Below are positions 34,238-43,260 of a DNA stretch of 64,000 bases, one piece after another. Made by a program: the position numbers and the translations under genes. Each line of letters opens with the position of its first letter. The stretch's first letter is position 1. Below the pieces are notes generated by a model. That model saw only the letters and a program-made list of their open reading frames with translations. It made no database searches and was not told the DNA's origin. Source of the DNA: Rhodococcus pseudokoreensis (GTDB lineage Bacteria > Actinomycetota > Actinomycetes > Mycobacteriales > Mycobacteriaceae). The stretch is taken from assembly GCF_017068395.1 (NCBI RefSeq), contig NZ_CP070619.1, forward strand, positions 3,162,001-3,226,000, given 5' to 3'.

Positions 34238-34470
34238 CACACAACTGTTACAACATGTGGTGATATCATAAGCATATTTAAAGTCGCTTGAGAAGAGCTC
34301 CCGCCAAACCAACCTCCTTGGCGCATCACGTCGGTCGGACGTCAACGGCCGAACACTCTGGGCCGGTTGCGGCCTCGACGGCGGGCGGTAACAATGCTTA
34401 TATTAATGATATTAAGCCGGCGTCTCGGTCGAACAGGGCCGACCGGGGCTTCCAGACGAAGGAGAATCTT

Positions 34471-35235
34471 GTGAATCTTGACGGAACATCCGCGCTGGTC
34501 ACGGGAGGGGCGTCGGGCCTGGGCCTGGCCAGTGCGCGTGCACTGGCCAAACGGGGAGCGCACGTGACTCTCCTGGACCTGCCCAGCTCCGCCGGTGAGG
34601 CGGTGGCAGCGAGCTTCGGTGGGGGCGCCAGCTTCGCGCCCGCCGACGTCACCGACGAGGACTCGGTGTCGGCCGCGCTCGATATCGCGCAATCACACGG
34701 GCCCCTGCGCGCGGTCGTCCACTGCGCCGGACGCAGTCACACGATGCGCATCTTGGACAGGGATGGGCAGCCCAACCCGCTCGAAAACTACGCGGGAGTC
34801 ATCCAGACCAATCTCATCGGCTCCTATAACGTGCTCCGCCTCAGTGCCGCCCGGATGGTGAGCAACGAACCTCTCGACGGTGATCGTGGCGCGATCGTGA
34901 TGACCGCATCGGTCGCGGCCTGGGAAGGTCAGGTCGGGCAGATTCCTTACGCCTCGTCCAAGGCGGGCGTGGTCGGTATGACGATCGTCGCCGCGCGAGA
35001 CCTCGCCACCCACCAGATCCGGGTCGCGACGATCGCACCCGGAATCTTCGACACCCCGCTGCTCGCACGGCTACCGGAGAACGTGCGCGACAAGCTCGGA
35101 CAGTCCGTGCCGCACCCCAGCCGTCTCGGCGATCCGGCGGAATTCGGCGAACTCGCAGTCCACATCATGGAGAACTCGATGATCAACGGTGAAACGATTC
35201 GACTCGACGGTGCCATCCGGATGGCGCCGCGATGA
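34471..35235 (+). CDS. SDR-family dehydrogenase, 3-hydroxyacyl-CoA dehydrogenase type II-like
   Basis: A 254-residue classical short-chain dehydrogenase: LVTGGASGLGLASARALAKRG for NAD binding, VVHCAGR, TASVAAWEGQ and the catalytic YASSK. The overall pattern (NLDGTSALVTGG at the start, QSVPHPSRLGDPAEF near the end) resembles HSD10/type II 3-hydroxyacyl-CoA dehydrogenases. GTG 34471 follows GAAGGAGAA at ideal spacing; no in-frame ATG fits. It starts a plus-strand operon with a crotonase and probably the GntR regulator, divergent from the 34237 operon across an AT-rich promoter. Confidence 0.9.
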   Translation: MNLDGTSALVTGGASGLGLASARALAKRGAHVTLLDLPSSAGEAVAASFGGGASFAPADVTDEDSVSAALDIAQSHGPLRAVVHCAGRSHTMRILDRDGQPNPLENYAGVIQTNLIGSYNVLRLSAARMVSNEPLDGDRGAIVMTASVAAWEGQVGQIPYASSKAGVVGMTIVAARDLATHQIRVATIAPGIFDTPLLARLPENVRDKLGQSVPHPSRLGDPAEFGELAVHIMENSMINGETIRLDGAIRMAPR

Positions 35236-36017
35236 GCACCACCGAAGCCGTGAAATCGTTGACGGTCGATCGCCTGGCAAATGGGGTGGCTGTGCTGACG
35301 ATCAACCGGCCGGAAGCCCGCAACGCCGTCGATCTGGCCACCGCCCGGGCGATCAGCAGCACCCTCGACACGCTCGACGACGATCCGAATTGCCGAGTGA
35401 TCGTGCTGACCGGCGCGGGTGGTCATTTTTCTGCGGGAATGGACCTGAAAGCCTTCCGCGCGACGGGCGAACGCCCGGTCGACGAGAAGCGTGGCCCTTT
35501 CGGCCTGGTCCGCATGCCGCCGACCACGCCGATCATCGCCGCTGTCGAGGGTGCTGCCGTGGGCGGTGGATTCGAGATCGCGTTGTCGTGCGACCTGATC
35601 GTGGCGGCCGAGGATTCTGTGTTCGGTCTCCCCGAGGTGCAGCGTGGACTTACCGCCGCCGGCGGTGGGCTGTTGCGACTGCCCTCGCGCATCCCGTATC
35701 ACCTGGCAATGGAAGCGGTCCTGACCGGCAGACGGCTGACCGCCGCGTGGTGCGCCGAACACGGCCTGATCAACAGAACCGCAGCGTCCGGTCGTGCCCT
35801 CGATGCTGCACTCGCCCTCGCGGAGGAGATCAGCGGCAACGGCCCCCTGGCCGTCCAGGCGTCGAAGAAGGTGATCATCGAGTCCGGCAACTGGGCCATC
35901 GACGAGGCGTTCGAGCGTCAAGAAGCCATTGTCGACCCGGTTCGCCACTCCGCCGACGCACGTGAAGGCGCGACGGCTTTCGCCGAGAAGCGGCAACCCG
36001 TCTGGACCGGTTGCTGA
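35232..36017 (+). CDS. Enoyl-CoA hydratase (canonical crotonase)
   Basis: A 261-residue crotonase with both catalytic glutamates in place: LPEVQRGLTAAGGGLLRL and AMEAVLTGRRLTA. Oxyanion-hole loops are GHFSAGMDLKAF and GAAVGGGFEIALSCDLIVAA. It hydrates a 2-enoyl-CoA, feeding the dehydrogenase encoded just upstream, with which it is coupled by an ATGA overlap. The pairing of hydratase and 3-hydroxyacyl-CoA dehydrogenase constitutes a beta-oxidation half-cycle. It contrasts with the crotonase at 29382, which lacks the glutamates. Confidence 0.92.
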   Translation: MSTTEAVKSLTVDRLANGVAVLTINRPEARNAVDLATARAISSTLDTLDDDPNCRVIVLTGAGGHFSAGMDLKAFRATGERPVDEKRGPFGLVRMPPTTPIIAAVEGAAVGGGFEIALSCDLIVAAEDSVFGLPEVQRGLTAAGGGLLRLPSRIPYHLAMEAVLTGRRLTAAWCAEHGLINRTAASGRALDAALALAEEISGNGPLAVQASKKVIIESGNWAIDEAFERQEAIVDPVRHSADAREGATAFAEKRQPVWTGC

Positions 36018-36078
36018 CCGCACTCGACACTCCCGTCTCCACACTTACACCAGCGGCACCAGGCCCAAGGAGCATCGG

Positions 36079-36870
36079 ATGCTGGAAACGAATGGCAATG
36101 GCATCACCCTGAACGACATGACACCGCAGGCCTACGAGCCGCGGATGCCGCCGAAACGCTCGGAGGTGATCGCCCAGCGGATCGCCAAGGACATTCGGAC
36201 CCGCGGGCTTCGTCCCGGTGATCCGCTGGCCACGGAAGCCGACATGTGCGCCTCCCACAGTGTCGGCCGGAGCACCCTGCGGGAAGGGCTGCGAATCCTC
36301 GAGCTTCTCGGAGTGATCGAAATCCGTCCCGGACGGGGTGGCGGACCGGTCGTCGCTGCACCCAATTCACGTCATCTCGCAAGCACCATGGCGTTGTTGA
36401 TGCAGTTCTCGGAGACCACGTTTCGTTCCGTCATCGAGTTGCGGGGATACATCGAGCCCATCGCCGCATCGCTGTGCGCGGCACACCGGAACGAGCAGAC
36501 GGTCCTCGCCCTACAGGAGTCGGTGGCCAACATGCGGGCCGACATCGACGACGAAGCCACCTTCCTGCACGAGAATCACCGGTTTCACATCCTCGTCGCC
36601 ACCGGCGCCGGCAATCCGTTGATCACGTACATCTCCAACTCCCTCGACTGGGTTCTCGACGGCGCGCCACTGGGCGTGCAGTACACCAGAAATGCTCGCC
36701 GCTCGGTGCTCGCGGTGCACGAACTGATCTGCCGAACAGTCGAGGTGGGTCAGCCCGATGCGGCGGCGGAGGCCATGCGCCGCCACATGTCCGAGTCTGC
36801 GGCGTACTTCGAGAAGAAGTACCCGAATGTCATGCGGCAAGTCGTAACGTGGGAAATGTACGGCCTCTGA
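36079..36870 (+). CDS. GntR-family regulator, FadR/VanR (FCD) type
   Basis: A 263-residue regulator. The winged HTH (IAKDIRTRGLRPGDPLATEA, then SVGRSTLREGLRILELLGVI) is followed by an FCD ligand-binding domain (FRSVIELRGYIEPIAASLCA). It is a paralogue of the regulator at 52042: they share the RPGRGGGP and SRHLAST.ALLMQFS blocks and the ending WEMYG. One or both probably bind the AACATA-N2-TATGTT palindromes found in several promoters of this cluster. ATG 36079 follows CAAGGAG. It lies 61 bp after the crotonase and is followed by a bidirectional hairpin terminator. Confidence 0.9.
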   Translation: MLETNGNGITLNDMTPQAYEPRMPPKRSEVIAQRIAKDIRTRGLRPGDPLATEADMCASHSVGRSTLREGLRILELLGVIEIRPGRGGGPVVAAPNSRHLASTMALLMQFSETTFRSVIELRGYIEPIAASLCAAHRNEQTVLALQESVANMRADIDDEATFLHENHRFHILVATGAGNPLITYISNSLDWVLDGAPLGVQYTRNARRSVLAVHELICRTVEVGQPDAAAEAMRRHMSESAAYFEKKYPNVMRQVVTWEMYGL

Positions 36871-36897
36871 CTTTCCTTCGACCCCACGGCACACCAA

Positions 36898-36933
36898 GTG
36901 GTGGGGAAGCGTCCACCGACACTTCCCCACCAC
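36898..36933. terminator. Bidirectional hairpin terminator between GntR and aldehyde dehydrogenase genes
   Basis: GTGGTGGGGAAG (36898-36909) and CTTCCCCACCAC (36922-36933) form a perfect 12-bp stem with a 12-base loop. It lies between convergent genes. Confidence 0.65.
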
Positions 36934-36948
36934 ATTGGCCGTGCGGCA

Positions 36949-38436
36949 CTATCCCGAGTAGGCCCCACTGAGCAGGATCTGCTTGAATTCGGTGAACTCG
37001 AGGATCCCCTCGGCACCGCATTCGCGACCCCACCCGGACTGCTTGACGCCGCCGAAGGGCTCGGTGAGCGAGCAACCCGCGAGATTGAGCGCCACTCCAC
37101 CCGACCGGATACGCTTCGCGATTTCGAGTGCCGTGTCCCGGTTCTGCGCATAGACCGACGCGGCGAGACCGAATTTGGTGTCGTTCGCGATCCGAACCGC
37201 ATCATCGAGGTCGTCGTAGGCGATCACGACGGTGATCGGGCCGAAGACCTCTTCCTGGGCGATCTCCATGTCGCTGGTGACGTCGCGCAGCAGAGTCGGC
37301 GCGAAGTAGTAGCCGCGTTCGAGACCGTCCGGCCGCTTGCCGCCGGCCGCAACCACCGCGCCCTCTTCGAGCGCCTTGGCCAGCATCCGTTCGGTCCGTT
37401 CGACGGAACGTTTGTTGGCCAGCGGACCCAGATCGGTGTCCGGGTCGAAGGGATCGCCGACCTTGATGGCATCGAACGCCGCGGCGAGCTTGGCAACGAC
37501 TTCGTCGTAACGCTTGCGGGAGACAAGAATTCGCGACAGCGCAACGCACACCTGCCCACAGCCGCCGGTGGCGCCGGGGACGAGGGTCGCCAGCACCTCG
37601 TCGATGTCGACGTCGTCGGCAATGATGGCCGGCGACTTCCCGCCGAGTTCGAGGGCGGTTCGGGCCAGGCGTTGCGAGGTCTGCTCGACCACTTCCTTGG
37701 CCACTGCAGTGCCCCCGGTCATGTGGACCATGTCGATTCCCGGGTGCTGCACGAGATGCTTGCTGGTCTCGAGCTCCGCAGCGAGACCGCTGATGACTCC
37801 GGCCGGGAACCCGGCCGCCTTGGCGGCATCCATGATCAGGCGGGAAGTCAGCTGCGATTCGGGAGCGAATTTCACGATCACGGGACACCCGGCGAGCAGT
37901 GCCGGGATTACTTTCATGCCCATCAGCGGCACCGGTCCGTTGTAGGTCAGGATCGCCAGGACCGTTCCGATCGGTTGATGCTGGACCAGCACCTCACTGG
38001 TGGCGTTGGTGCGGATCTCTTCCCACGGAAGGGTAGGCGCGATGTCGATCGCATGACCCCAGATCGCACTGCCGGCACCCGAATTGATCATCTCGCCGTG
38101 CGCGCGGGTGTATCCGGACTCGATCATCCAGGCATGATTCAGCGCGTCCAACCGGGCTTCGAGCTCGTCGGCGAAGCTGCGGCAGATTCGTGCCCGCTCC
38201 TCGACGGGCATGCTCGGCCAGGGACCCTGATCGAACGCCGCCCGCGCCGCCGCGACGGCGGCGTCCGCGTCCGCCGTGGTGGGCGAGGGAACCGTGGCCA
38301 CGACCCGTTCGGTCGAGGGCATGACCACGTCGATGGTGCCGGCGCCAGTGGGTGTGACCCACTCACCGGCGATGAACACCTTGTCGAGTTCGGGAATGGT
38401 GACGTCGAGCTCGTCGGTGGTCGCGATTGTTGTCAT
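36949..38436 (-). CDS. NAD(P)-dependent aldehyde dehydrogenase
   Basis: A 495-residue ALDH-superfamily enzyme that oxidises an aldehyde to the acid, probably the product of P450 and alcohol dehydrogenase action. Motifs: TYNGPVPLMGMKVIPALLAG, VHMTGGTAVAKEV, LELGGKSPAIIADD with the catalytic glutamate, GGCGQVCVALSRILV with the catalytic cysteine, and EEVFGPITVV. ATG 38436 is followed upstream by the AACATAGATATGTT palindrome at 38504. It is monocistronic and divergent from the amidohydrolase operon. Confidence 0.93.
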   Translation of the reverse strand: MTTIATTDELDVTIPELDKVFIAGEWVTPTGAGTIDVVMPSTERVVATVPSPTTADADAAVAAARAAFDQGPWPSMPVEERARICRSFADELEARLDALNHAWMIESGYTRAHGEMINSGAGSAIWGHAIDIAPTLPWEEIRTNATSEVLVQHQPIGTVLAILTYNGPVPLMGMKVIPALLAGCPVIVKFAPESQLTSRLIMDAAKAAGFPAGVISGLAAELETSKHLVQHPGIDMVHMTGGTAVAKEVVEQTSQRLARTALELGGKSPAIIADDVDIDEVLATLVPGATGGCGQVCVALSRILVSRKRYDEVVAKLAAAFDAIKVGDPFDPDTDLGPLANKRSVERTERMLAKALEEGAVVAAGGKRPDGLERGYYFAPTLLRDVTSDMEIAQEEVFGPITVVIAYDDLDDAVRIANDTKFGLAASVYAQNRDTALEIAKRIRSGGVALNLAGCSLTEPFGGVKQSGWGRECGAEGILEFTEFKQILLSGAYSG

Positions 38437-38503
38437 CAGAACCTCTCGGATTCGCGTGAGATGAAGTGCATCCCTGTGATCGGAATAACACTATAACGTA
38501 TCT

Positions 38504-38517
38504 AACATAGATATGTT
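38504..38517. promoter_or_regulatory. AT-rich palindromic operator (AACATA-GA-TATGTT)
   Basis: AACATAGATATGTT has perfect 6-bp arms and lies 68 bp upstream of the aldehyde dehydrogenase start. It matches the site at 51917 except for the two central bases. Probable site for the FadR/VanR-type GntR proteins of the cluster. Confidence 0.6.
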
Positions 38518-38604
38518 TTAGAAGTCAATGACGACGCCGTGTGGCCGGACGGCGAGCCTGTGACTCAGATCTCGACAACCCCAAGGGCGGTCTGTAAGGT
38601 AGAT

Positions 38605-38618
38605 AACATAATCCTATT
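38605..38618. promoter_or_regulatory. Degenerate copy of the AACATAATTATGTT operator
   Basis: AACATAATCCTATT keeps the left half-site exactly (11 of 14 positions overall) and lies about 33 bp before the amidohydrolase start at 38651, where it would overlap the promoter. Confidence 0.45.
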
Positions 38619-38650
38619 TAATCCCGCACCGTCAACCAAGGAATGTGCCC

Positions 38651-39784
38651 ATGACCACCGCGTATGCAGAAGCTCAGACCACCGAAAAGAAGCAATCGTT
38701 GGCGATCATCGACTCAGACGTCCATCCCTACATGGAGAACGGGCTCGCGACTCTCGTGCCCTACATGAGCACGGCGTGGCAGAAGCGCATCGGCAGCGGA
38801 TTGGGCGGCGGCCACACCGTTGCATCTCAGTTCCACCTGCCGTTGGACTACCTGTACATCAACTCCTCCGGGGGGATGCGCGCCGACACCGCCCGCCCCG
38901 GCATGTCCCCGGCAACCGATCCTGCCTTCACCGCCGCGCAGCTACTCGACGGAGCCGGCATCGACCGCGCGATTCTGCTGGCCGGACACCTGCTCGGACT
39001 GGGCGCCATGCCCGACCCGCAGGTCGCAGCCACCATCGCGTCGGCGTACAACGACTGGATGTGCGAGCGGTGGCTCCAGTTCGACCAGCGGTACCGCGGC
39101 GGCCTCGTCATCGCCCCCCAGGATCCCGAGCTCGCCGTCAAGGAGATCGACCGGATGGCCGATCGCCCCGGAATCGTCGAGATCTTCATGCCGCTGCACG
39201 AAATCCTCATGGGCGAGAAGCATTACTACCCGATCTACGAGGCCGCGCAGCGCCACGGGCTCCCCATCTGTGTGCACCCCAGTGGCACCGAGAACGTCTA
39301 CGCGCGCGCCCCCAGGATGGCAGGCACTCCGACGTACTACATCGAATGGCACGCCCTGCTCGGCCAGATTCATCAGGCGAACACCGCGAGCCTGCTGTGC
39401 CACGGTGTCTTCGAACGCTTCCCGGAGCTGAAGGTGGTCATCGCGGAAGGCGGAATCGCGTGGATCGCGGAGCTCGCCTGGAAGCTCGACGCCGACTGGC
39501 ACGGGCTGCGCGACGAGATCCCCTGGGTCAAGCGGCACCCGAGCGACTACCTCAACGAGAACATGCGGTTCACCACACAGCCGTTCGTCGAACCGCCCAA
39601 GCGCGAGCACCTGACCTCGCTGATGGACATGATCAACGCGGAGAAGGTGCTCATGTTCAGCTCCGACTACCCGCACTGGAACTACAACGACCCCACCAAC
39701 GCCCTCGCCGGCCTGCCGGAGGAACTCCAGCGCCGGATCATGTTCGACAATCCACGGGAGTTTTACGGTGACCGCATCAACTGA
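38651..39784 (+). CDS. Amidohydrolase-2 family metal-dependent hydrolase/decarboxylase (ACMSD-like)
   Basis: A 377-residue TIM-barrel protein of the amidohydrolase-2 (ACMSD/gamma-resorcylate decarboxylase) family. It shows the N-terminal metal motif IDSDVHP, HPSGTENV with a metal histidine, EGGIAWIAEL, and the C-terminal FSSDYPHWNY aspartate. Such proteins hydrolyse or decarboxylate cyclic or aromatic acids. ATG 38651 follows AAGGAA; a GTG 6 bases upstream is also possible. It leads the plus-strand operon of reductase, acyl-CoA dehydrogenase, thiolase and ferredoxin. A second, smaller member is at 46367. Confidence 0.87.
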   Translation: MTTAYAEAQTTEKKQSLAIIDSDVHPYMENGLATLVPYMSTAWQKRIGSGLGGGHTVASQFHLPLDYLYINSSGGMRADTARPGMSPATDPAFTAAQLLDGAGIDRAILLAGHLLGLGAMPDPQVAATIASAYNDWMCERWLQFDQRYRGGLVIAPQDPELAVKEIDRMADRPGIVEIFMPLHEILMGEKHYYPIYEAAQRHGLPICVHPSGTENVYARAPRMAGTPTYYIEWHALLGQIHQANTASLLCHGVFERFPELKVVIAEGGIAWIAELAWKLDADWHGLRDEIPWVKRHPSDYLNENMRFTTQPFVEPPKREHLTSLMDMINAEKVLMFSSDYPHWNYNDPTNALAGLPEELQRRIMFDNPREFYGDRIN

Positions 39785-40772
39785 TTGGGATCCCACGGTC
39801 ATGAATCTGCTGCTGACTGCAAACGACGACGAAGTCGATCTCGACCTCGTCGTGCACAACCGACGGATGCTGACGCCGGACATCGTGGCGTTGGAACTTC
39901 GGGCGAATGATGGTGCGCTGCTGCCCTCGTGGGCTCCAGGCGCACACGTCGAGATGAACCTCGACAACGGGCTGTCCCGGCAGTACTCACTGTGCGGAGA
40001 TCCGGCCGATCGTCAGACCTGGACCGTTGCGGTGCTGCGTGAACCGAACAGCCGGGGAGGATCCTCCTATATCCACGAGGAACTGTCCACGGGAGCGAAG
40101 ATGCAGTGCCGGGGCCCGCGCAACAACTTCCCGATCGAGGCCGCGACCGAATACAAGTTCGTGGCCGGCGGCATCGGCATCACCCCGATGCTGCCCATGA
40201 TCGGTGCTGCGGAGGCATCCGGCACCCCCTGGACGCTCCTGTACGGCGGGCGCTCACTCGAATCGATGGCCTTCCAGAACGAACTGGCGCGCTTCGGCGA
40301 CAAGGTCCGCCTCCACCCGCAGGACACCCACGGGCTGCTGGACCTGGCAACCGAACTGGCCGACCCCGGGCCCGGGGCCGCGGTCTACTGTTGCGGTCCC
40401 GAGCCGCTGCTGGCCGCGATCGAGAACCACTGCGAATCGACCTGGCCTGTGGATGCGCTACACGTGGAACGGTTCCGCGCCGATCTGCCGGACCTGGCGG
40501 ATGCCAGTCCAATCGAGGTCGAACTGGCCCAATCGGGGATGACGCTGACGGTACCGTCCGACAAGAGCATCCTCGAGGTGTTGACCGAAGCCGGTGTCGA
40601 GGTGGATGCCTCGTGTGAGGAAGGCACCTGCGGAACCTGCGAAGTGATGGTGCTCGAGGGCACTCCGGAGCATCACGACGTGGTGCTCACCGAAAGTGAG
40701 CGCGAGAGCGGCGAGTGCATGATGATCTGCGTCTCACGCGCCAAGAGCAAATTCCTCAAGTTGGACCTGTGA
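39768..40772 (+). CDS. FAD/NAD(P)H/2Fe-2S oxidoreductase, phthalate-dioxygenase-reductase type
   Basis: A 334-residue electron-transfer reductase. The flavin domain is at about residues 25-125 (RQYSLCGDP), the NAD(P)H domain at about 128-235 (GGIGITPMLPM, YCCGPEPLL), and a C-terminal plant-type 2Fe-2S domain has Cys283, Cys288, Cys291 and Cys321 (CEEGTCGTC...C). This order is that of vanillate demethylase and phthalate dioxygenase reductases. It probably supplies electrons to the P450 at 44867, directly or via the Rieske ferredoxin at 43261. GTG 39768 overlaps the amidohydrolase by 17 bases and has GGGAG 7 bases upstream; ATG 39801 is the alternative. Confidence 0.9.
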   Translation: MTASTDWDPTVMNLLLTANDDEVDLDLVVHNRRMLTPDIVALELRANDGALLPSWAPGAHVEMNLDNGLSRQYSLCGDPADRQTWTVAVLREPNSRGGSSYIHEELSTGAKMQCRGPRNNFPIEAATEYKFVAGGIGITPMLPMIGAAEASGTPWTLLYGGRSLESMAFQNELARFGDKVRLHPQDTHGLLDLATELADPGPGAAVYCCGPEPLLAAIENHCESTWPVDALHVERFRADLPDLADASPIEVELAQSGMTLTVPSDKSILEVLTEAGVEVDASCEEGTCGTCEVMVLEGTPEHHDVVLTESERESGECMMICVSRAKSKFLKLDL

Positions 40773-40852
40773 AAATCGTTGCACGGCAATCAGTGGGCTC
40801 TGAACGTCCCGGATTCGGAGTCGACAATGCCCGGCTGGACAAGGAAAACTAA
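40769..40852 (+). CDS. Candidate 27-residue small protein, coupled on both sides
   Basis: A short frame begins at GTG 40769, overlapping the reductase stop (GTGA), and ends at TAA 40850-40852, overlapping the next ATG (TAATG). The peptide begins MKIVARQSVGSERPGFGVDN (GTG read as Met). Translational coupling at both ends suggests that ribosomes traverse it. It could be a genuine small protein, a coupling leader, or the remnant N-terminus of a deleted gene; the opening resembles fumarylacetoacetate-hydrolase family starts. No homologue is recognised. Confidence 0.4.
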   Translation: MKIVARQSVGSERPGFGVDNARLDKEN

Positions 40853-42030
40853 TGGCCTTTGAACTGGATCAGAAGTACCTCGCTATTCGCGACGAAGCGG
40901 CCGCGGTCGCGGCCGCGGCCGAACCATTCGCCGTCGAGGCCGACGCGATGAGCACTGTGCACGAGGGCATGCGGAAGGTGCTGACTGCCAGCAGCCTGTA
41001 CGACCTGACTGTGCCGGCCAGGTGGGGAGGGCGGTTCGAGACCGTCGACCCGCTTGCGGTGTGCGTCGTGCGGGAGGTTCTGATGGGTACCTCGGCGCAC
41101 CTGGACTCGCTCTTCGCGCTGCAGGGTATCGGCAGCTTCGGACTGGCTCGGGCCGGTAGCGACAAGCTCCGCGACGAGTGGCTGCCCAAGGTCGCGTCCG
41201 GCGAGGTCCTCGCCGGACTCGGGCTGACGGAGCAGGACGCCGGCTCGGATTTGAAGAACATCGTCACCGAGGTTCACCGGGACGGTGAACGCCTGGTGCT
41301 GAACGGCAACAAGTCCTTCATCTCCAACGGCGGCGCGGCCGGCTTCTACTGCGTGCTGGCCCGGGAGGACCAGGGCCTGAGCCTGTTCCTCGTCCCGGCG
41401 GACGCATCGGGCCTGACGATCACACCCACCCCGGAGATCATTGCTCCCCATATCCTGGCCGAGCTCACGTTCGACGACGTCGAGGTGAACGAGGACAACC
41501 GCATCGGCGAAATCGGCAAAGGTCTCGAGCACGTGCTCGCCACCCTGGCGGTGTTCCGCGTCTCGGTCGCGGGAGCATCGATCGGCCTCGCTCAGTCGGC
41601 GCTGGACGAGGCGGCCCGGCACGCGGGGACACGAGTGCAGTTCGGGCGCCCGCTCGCCAAGCTCGGGGCAGTCGCCGACATGCTCGGCGCGTCCTGGGCC
41701 GAACTCGAAGCGGCCCGCCTCCTGACCTACAAGGCCGCCGACATGGCGCGGGCAGACCCGGCGGCATCTCTGCACTTCAGCTCCATGGCGAAACTGGTCG
41801 CCAGTGAGACAGCCGGCCGCATCACCGACCGCGCCGTGCAGATCTCCGGCCGCTTCGGGCTCGTTCGCGACTCCAAGCTCGAGCGACTCTACCGCCAGGC
41901 CCGCCCCATGCGGATCTACGAGGGCTCCTCGGAAATCCTCCGCCTCGGCATTTCCAAGACGCTCGTGAACAACGTCCTCGCCGACGGAGCCGCCCAGGCA
42001 GCGACGACCCCGGAAGGAGCCCGACGATGA
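40852..42030 (+). CDS. Acyl-CoA dehydrogenase
   Basis: A 392-residue FAD-dependent acyl-CoA dehydrogenase of normal length. It has GLGLTEQDAGSDLKNI in the middle domain, FGRPLAKLGAVADMLG, and the catalytic glutamate in MRIYEGSSEILRLGISK. It forms a 2-enoyl-CoA in beta-oxidation of the cluster's substrate. ATG 40852 follows AAGGAA, and the gene is coupled to the thiolase by ATGA. Confidence 0.92.
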   Translation: MAFELDQKYLAIRDEAAAVAAAAEPFAVEADAMSTVHEGMRKVLTASSLYDLTVPARWGGRFETVDPLAVCVVREVLMGTSAHLDSLFALQGIGSFGLARAGSDKLRDEWLPKVASGEVLAGLGLTEQDAGSDLKNIVTEVHRDGERLVLNGNKSFISNGGAAGFYCVLAREDQGLSLFLVPADASGLTITPTPEIIAPHILAELTFDDVEVNEDNRIGEIGKGLEHVLATLAVFRVSVAGASIGLAQSALDEAARHAGTRVQFGRPLAKLGAVADMLGASWAELEAARLLTYKAADMARADPAASLHFSSMAKLVASETAGRITDRAVQISGRFGLVRDSKLERLYRQARPMRIYEGSSEILRLGISKTLVNNVLADGAAQAATTPEGARR

Positions 42031-43199
42031 GCACCGACACCGCGCATCAGGCCGTCATCATCGACGCGGTCCGGTCACCGGTCGGCCGCGGGCACGCCGA
42101 GAAGGGCGTTCTCCGGGACGTGCACCCCGCCGACCTGCTCGGACAGTGCTACGAAGGTGTCCTGCAACGAGCGGGCATCGATCCGGCCACCGTAGACAAC
42201 GTCATCACCGGATGCGCCAACCAGATCGCGCAACAGTCCTCCGGAATTGCCCGCACCGCCTGGTTGCAGAAAGGCCTTCCGGCCACGACGGGCGCAACGA
42301 CGGTGGACATCCGGTGCGGCTCCAGCCAGCAAGCAGCCCACTTCGCGGCGTCCTCCATCACGGCCGGCATCGATCGTGCCGTGATCGCCGCCGGGATCGA
42401 GCACATGGGCCGCAACGGTTTCCGCGTCCACCACGGTTCGCAGGAGCAGTGGGGACAAGCGTTCACCGAGGAACTGACGTCACGTTACCCGTTGGTGTCG
42501 CAAGGCATAGCCGCCGAGCGGCTGGCCGATCGCTATCAGATCAGTCGCGCCGAAATGGACGAGTTTTCCGCCCGGTCCCATCAACGCGCCGCCGCGGCTG
42601 TCCGGGACGGACACCTGGCCCGGGAGATCCATCCGATCGAGGTCGACGGCACCAAGGTCGACGCCGACCAGGGCATCCGGCCGGAGGCGACAGCGGAGTC
42701 GCTGGCAGCCCTGAAACCGGTCTTCGCGGACGACGGAAAAGTAACCGCCGGCAACTCGTCTCAGATCTCCGACGGAGCCGCCGCCGTCCTGCTCACCAGC
42801 GCCCGGTTCGCGCAGGAAAACGGACTCCGGCCGCGCGCACGCGTGGTGGACCAGGTAGTTCTCGGGGTCGACCCGGTCGATATGCTGACCGGCCCCATCC
42901 CTGCGACCACACGTATCCTCGAACGTAACAACCTGAGCATCCGCGACATCGACGCCATCGAGATCAACGAGGCGTTCGCCTCCGTCGTGCTCGCCTGGCA
43001 GCGCGAATTCCAGCCCGACATGGACCGCGTCAACTCCTGGGGCGGTGCCATCGCGATCGGGCACCCGTTGGGCACCACCGGGGCCCGGCTACTCACCACG
43101 ATCGTCAACCGGTTGGAAAACACCGACACCCGCTTCGGCCTCGTCACGATGTGCTGCGGCGGAGGCCTCGGCACCGCCACATTGATCGAACGGATCTGA
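42027..43199 (+). CDS. Acetyl-CoA acetyltransferase (degradative thiolase)
   Basis: A 390-residue thiolase with the complete catalytic set: nucleophile Cys97 in VDIRCGSSQQAA, NEAFASV, His in GGAIAIGHPLGTTGARL and the C-terminal base in TMCCGGGLGTATLIE. It cleaves a 3-ketoacyl-CoA and completes beta-oxidation. It overlaps the acyl-CoA dehydrogenase by ATGA and is followed 61 bases later by the ferredoxin gene. Confidence 0.93.
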   Translation: MSTDTAHQAVIIDAVRSPVGRGHAEKGVLRDVHPADLLGQCYEGVLQRAGIDPATVDNVITGCANQIAQQSSGIARTAWLQKGLPATTGATTVDIRCGSSQQAAHFAASSITAGIDRAVIAAGIEHMGRNGFRVHHGSQEQWGQAFTEELTSRYPLVSQGIAAERLADRYQISRAEMDEFSARSHQRAAAAVRDGHLAREIHPIEVDGTKVDADQGIRPEATAESLAALKPVFADDGKVTAGNSSQISDGAAAVLLTSARFAQENGLRPRARVVDQVVLGVDPVDMLTGPIPATTRILERNNLSIRDIDAIEINEAFASVVLAWQREFQPDMDRVNSWGGAIAIGHPLGTTGARLLTTIVNRLENTDTRFGLVTMCCGGGLGTATLIERI

Positions 43200-43260
43200 C
43201 CCACCACCCCCACCGTTCCCTCCGACGGAAACGGTCTCATCGCACAACTGGAGCACCACA

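Noticed and set aside
34238..34470. Two AT-rich stretches (around 34261-34280 and 34391-34415) as further copies of the AACATAATTATGTT operator
   Set aside because: The best alignment is only about 10 of 14 positions; they may be promoter elements, but I cannot count them as the same site.
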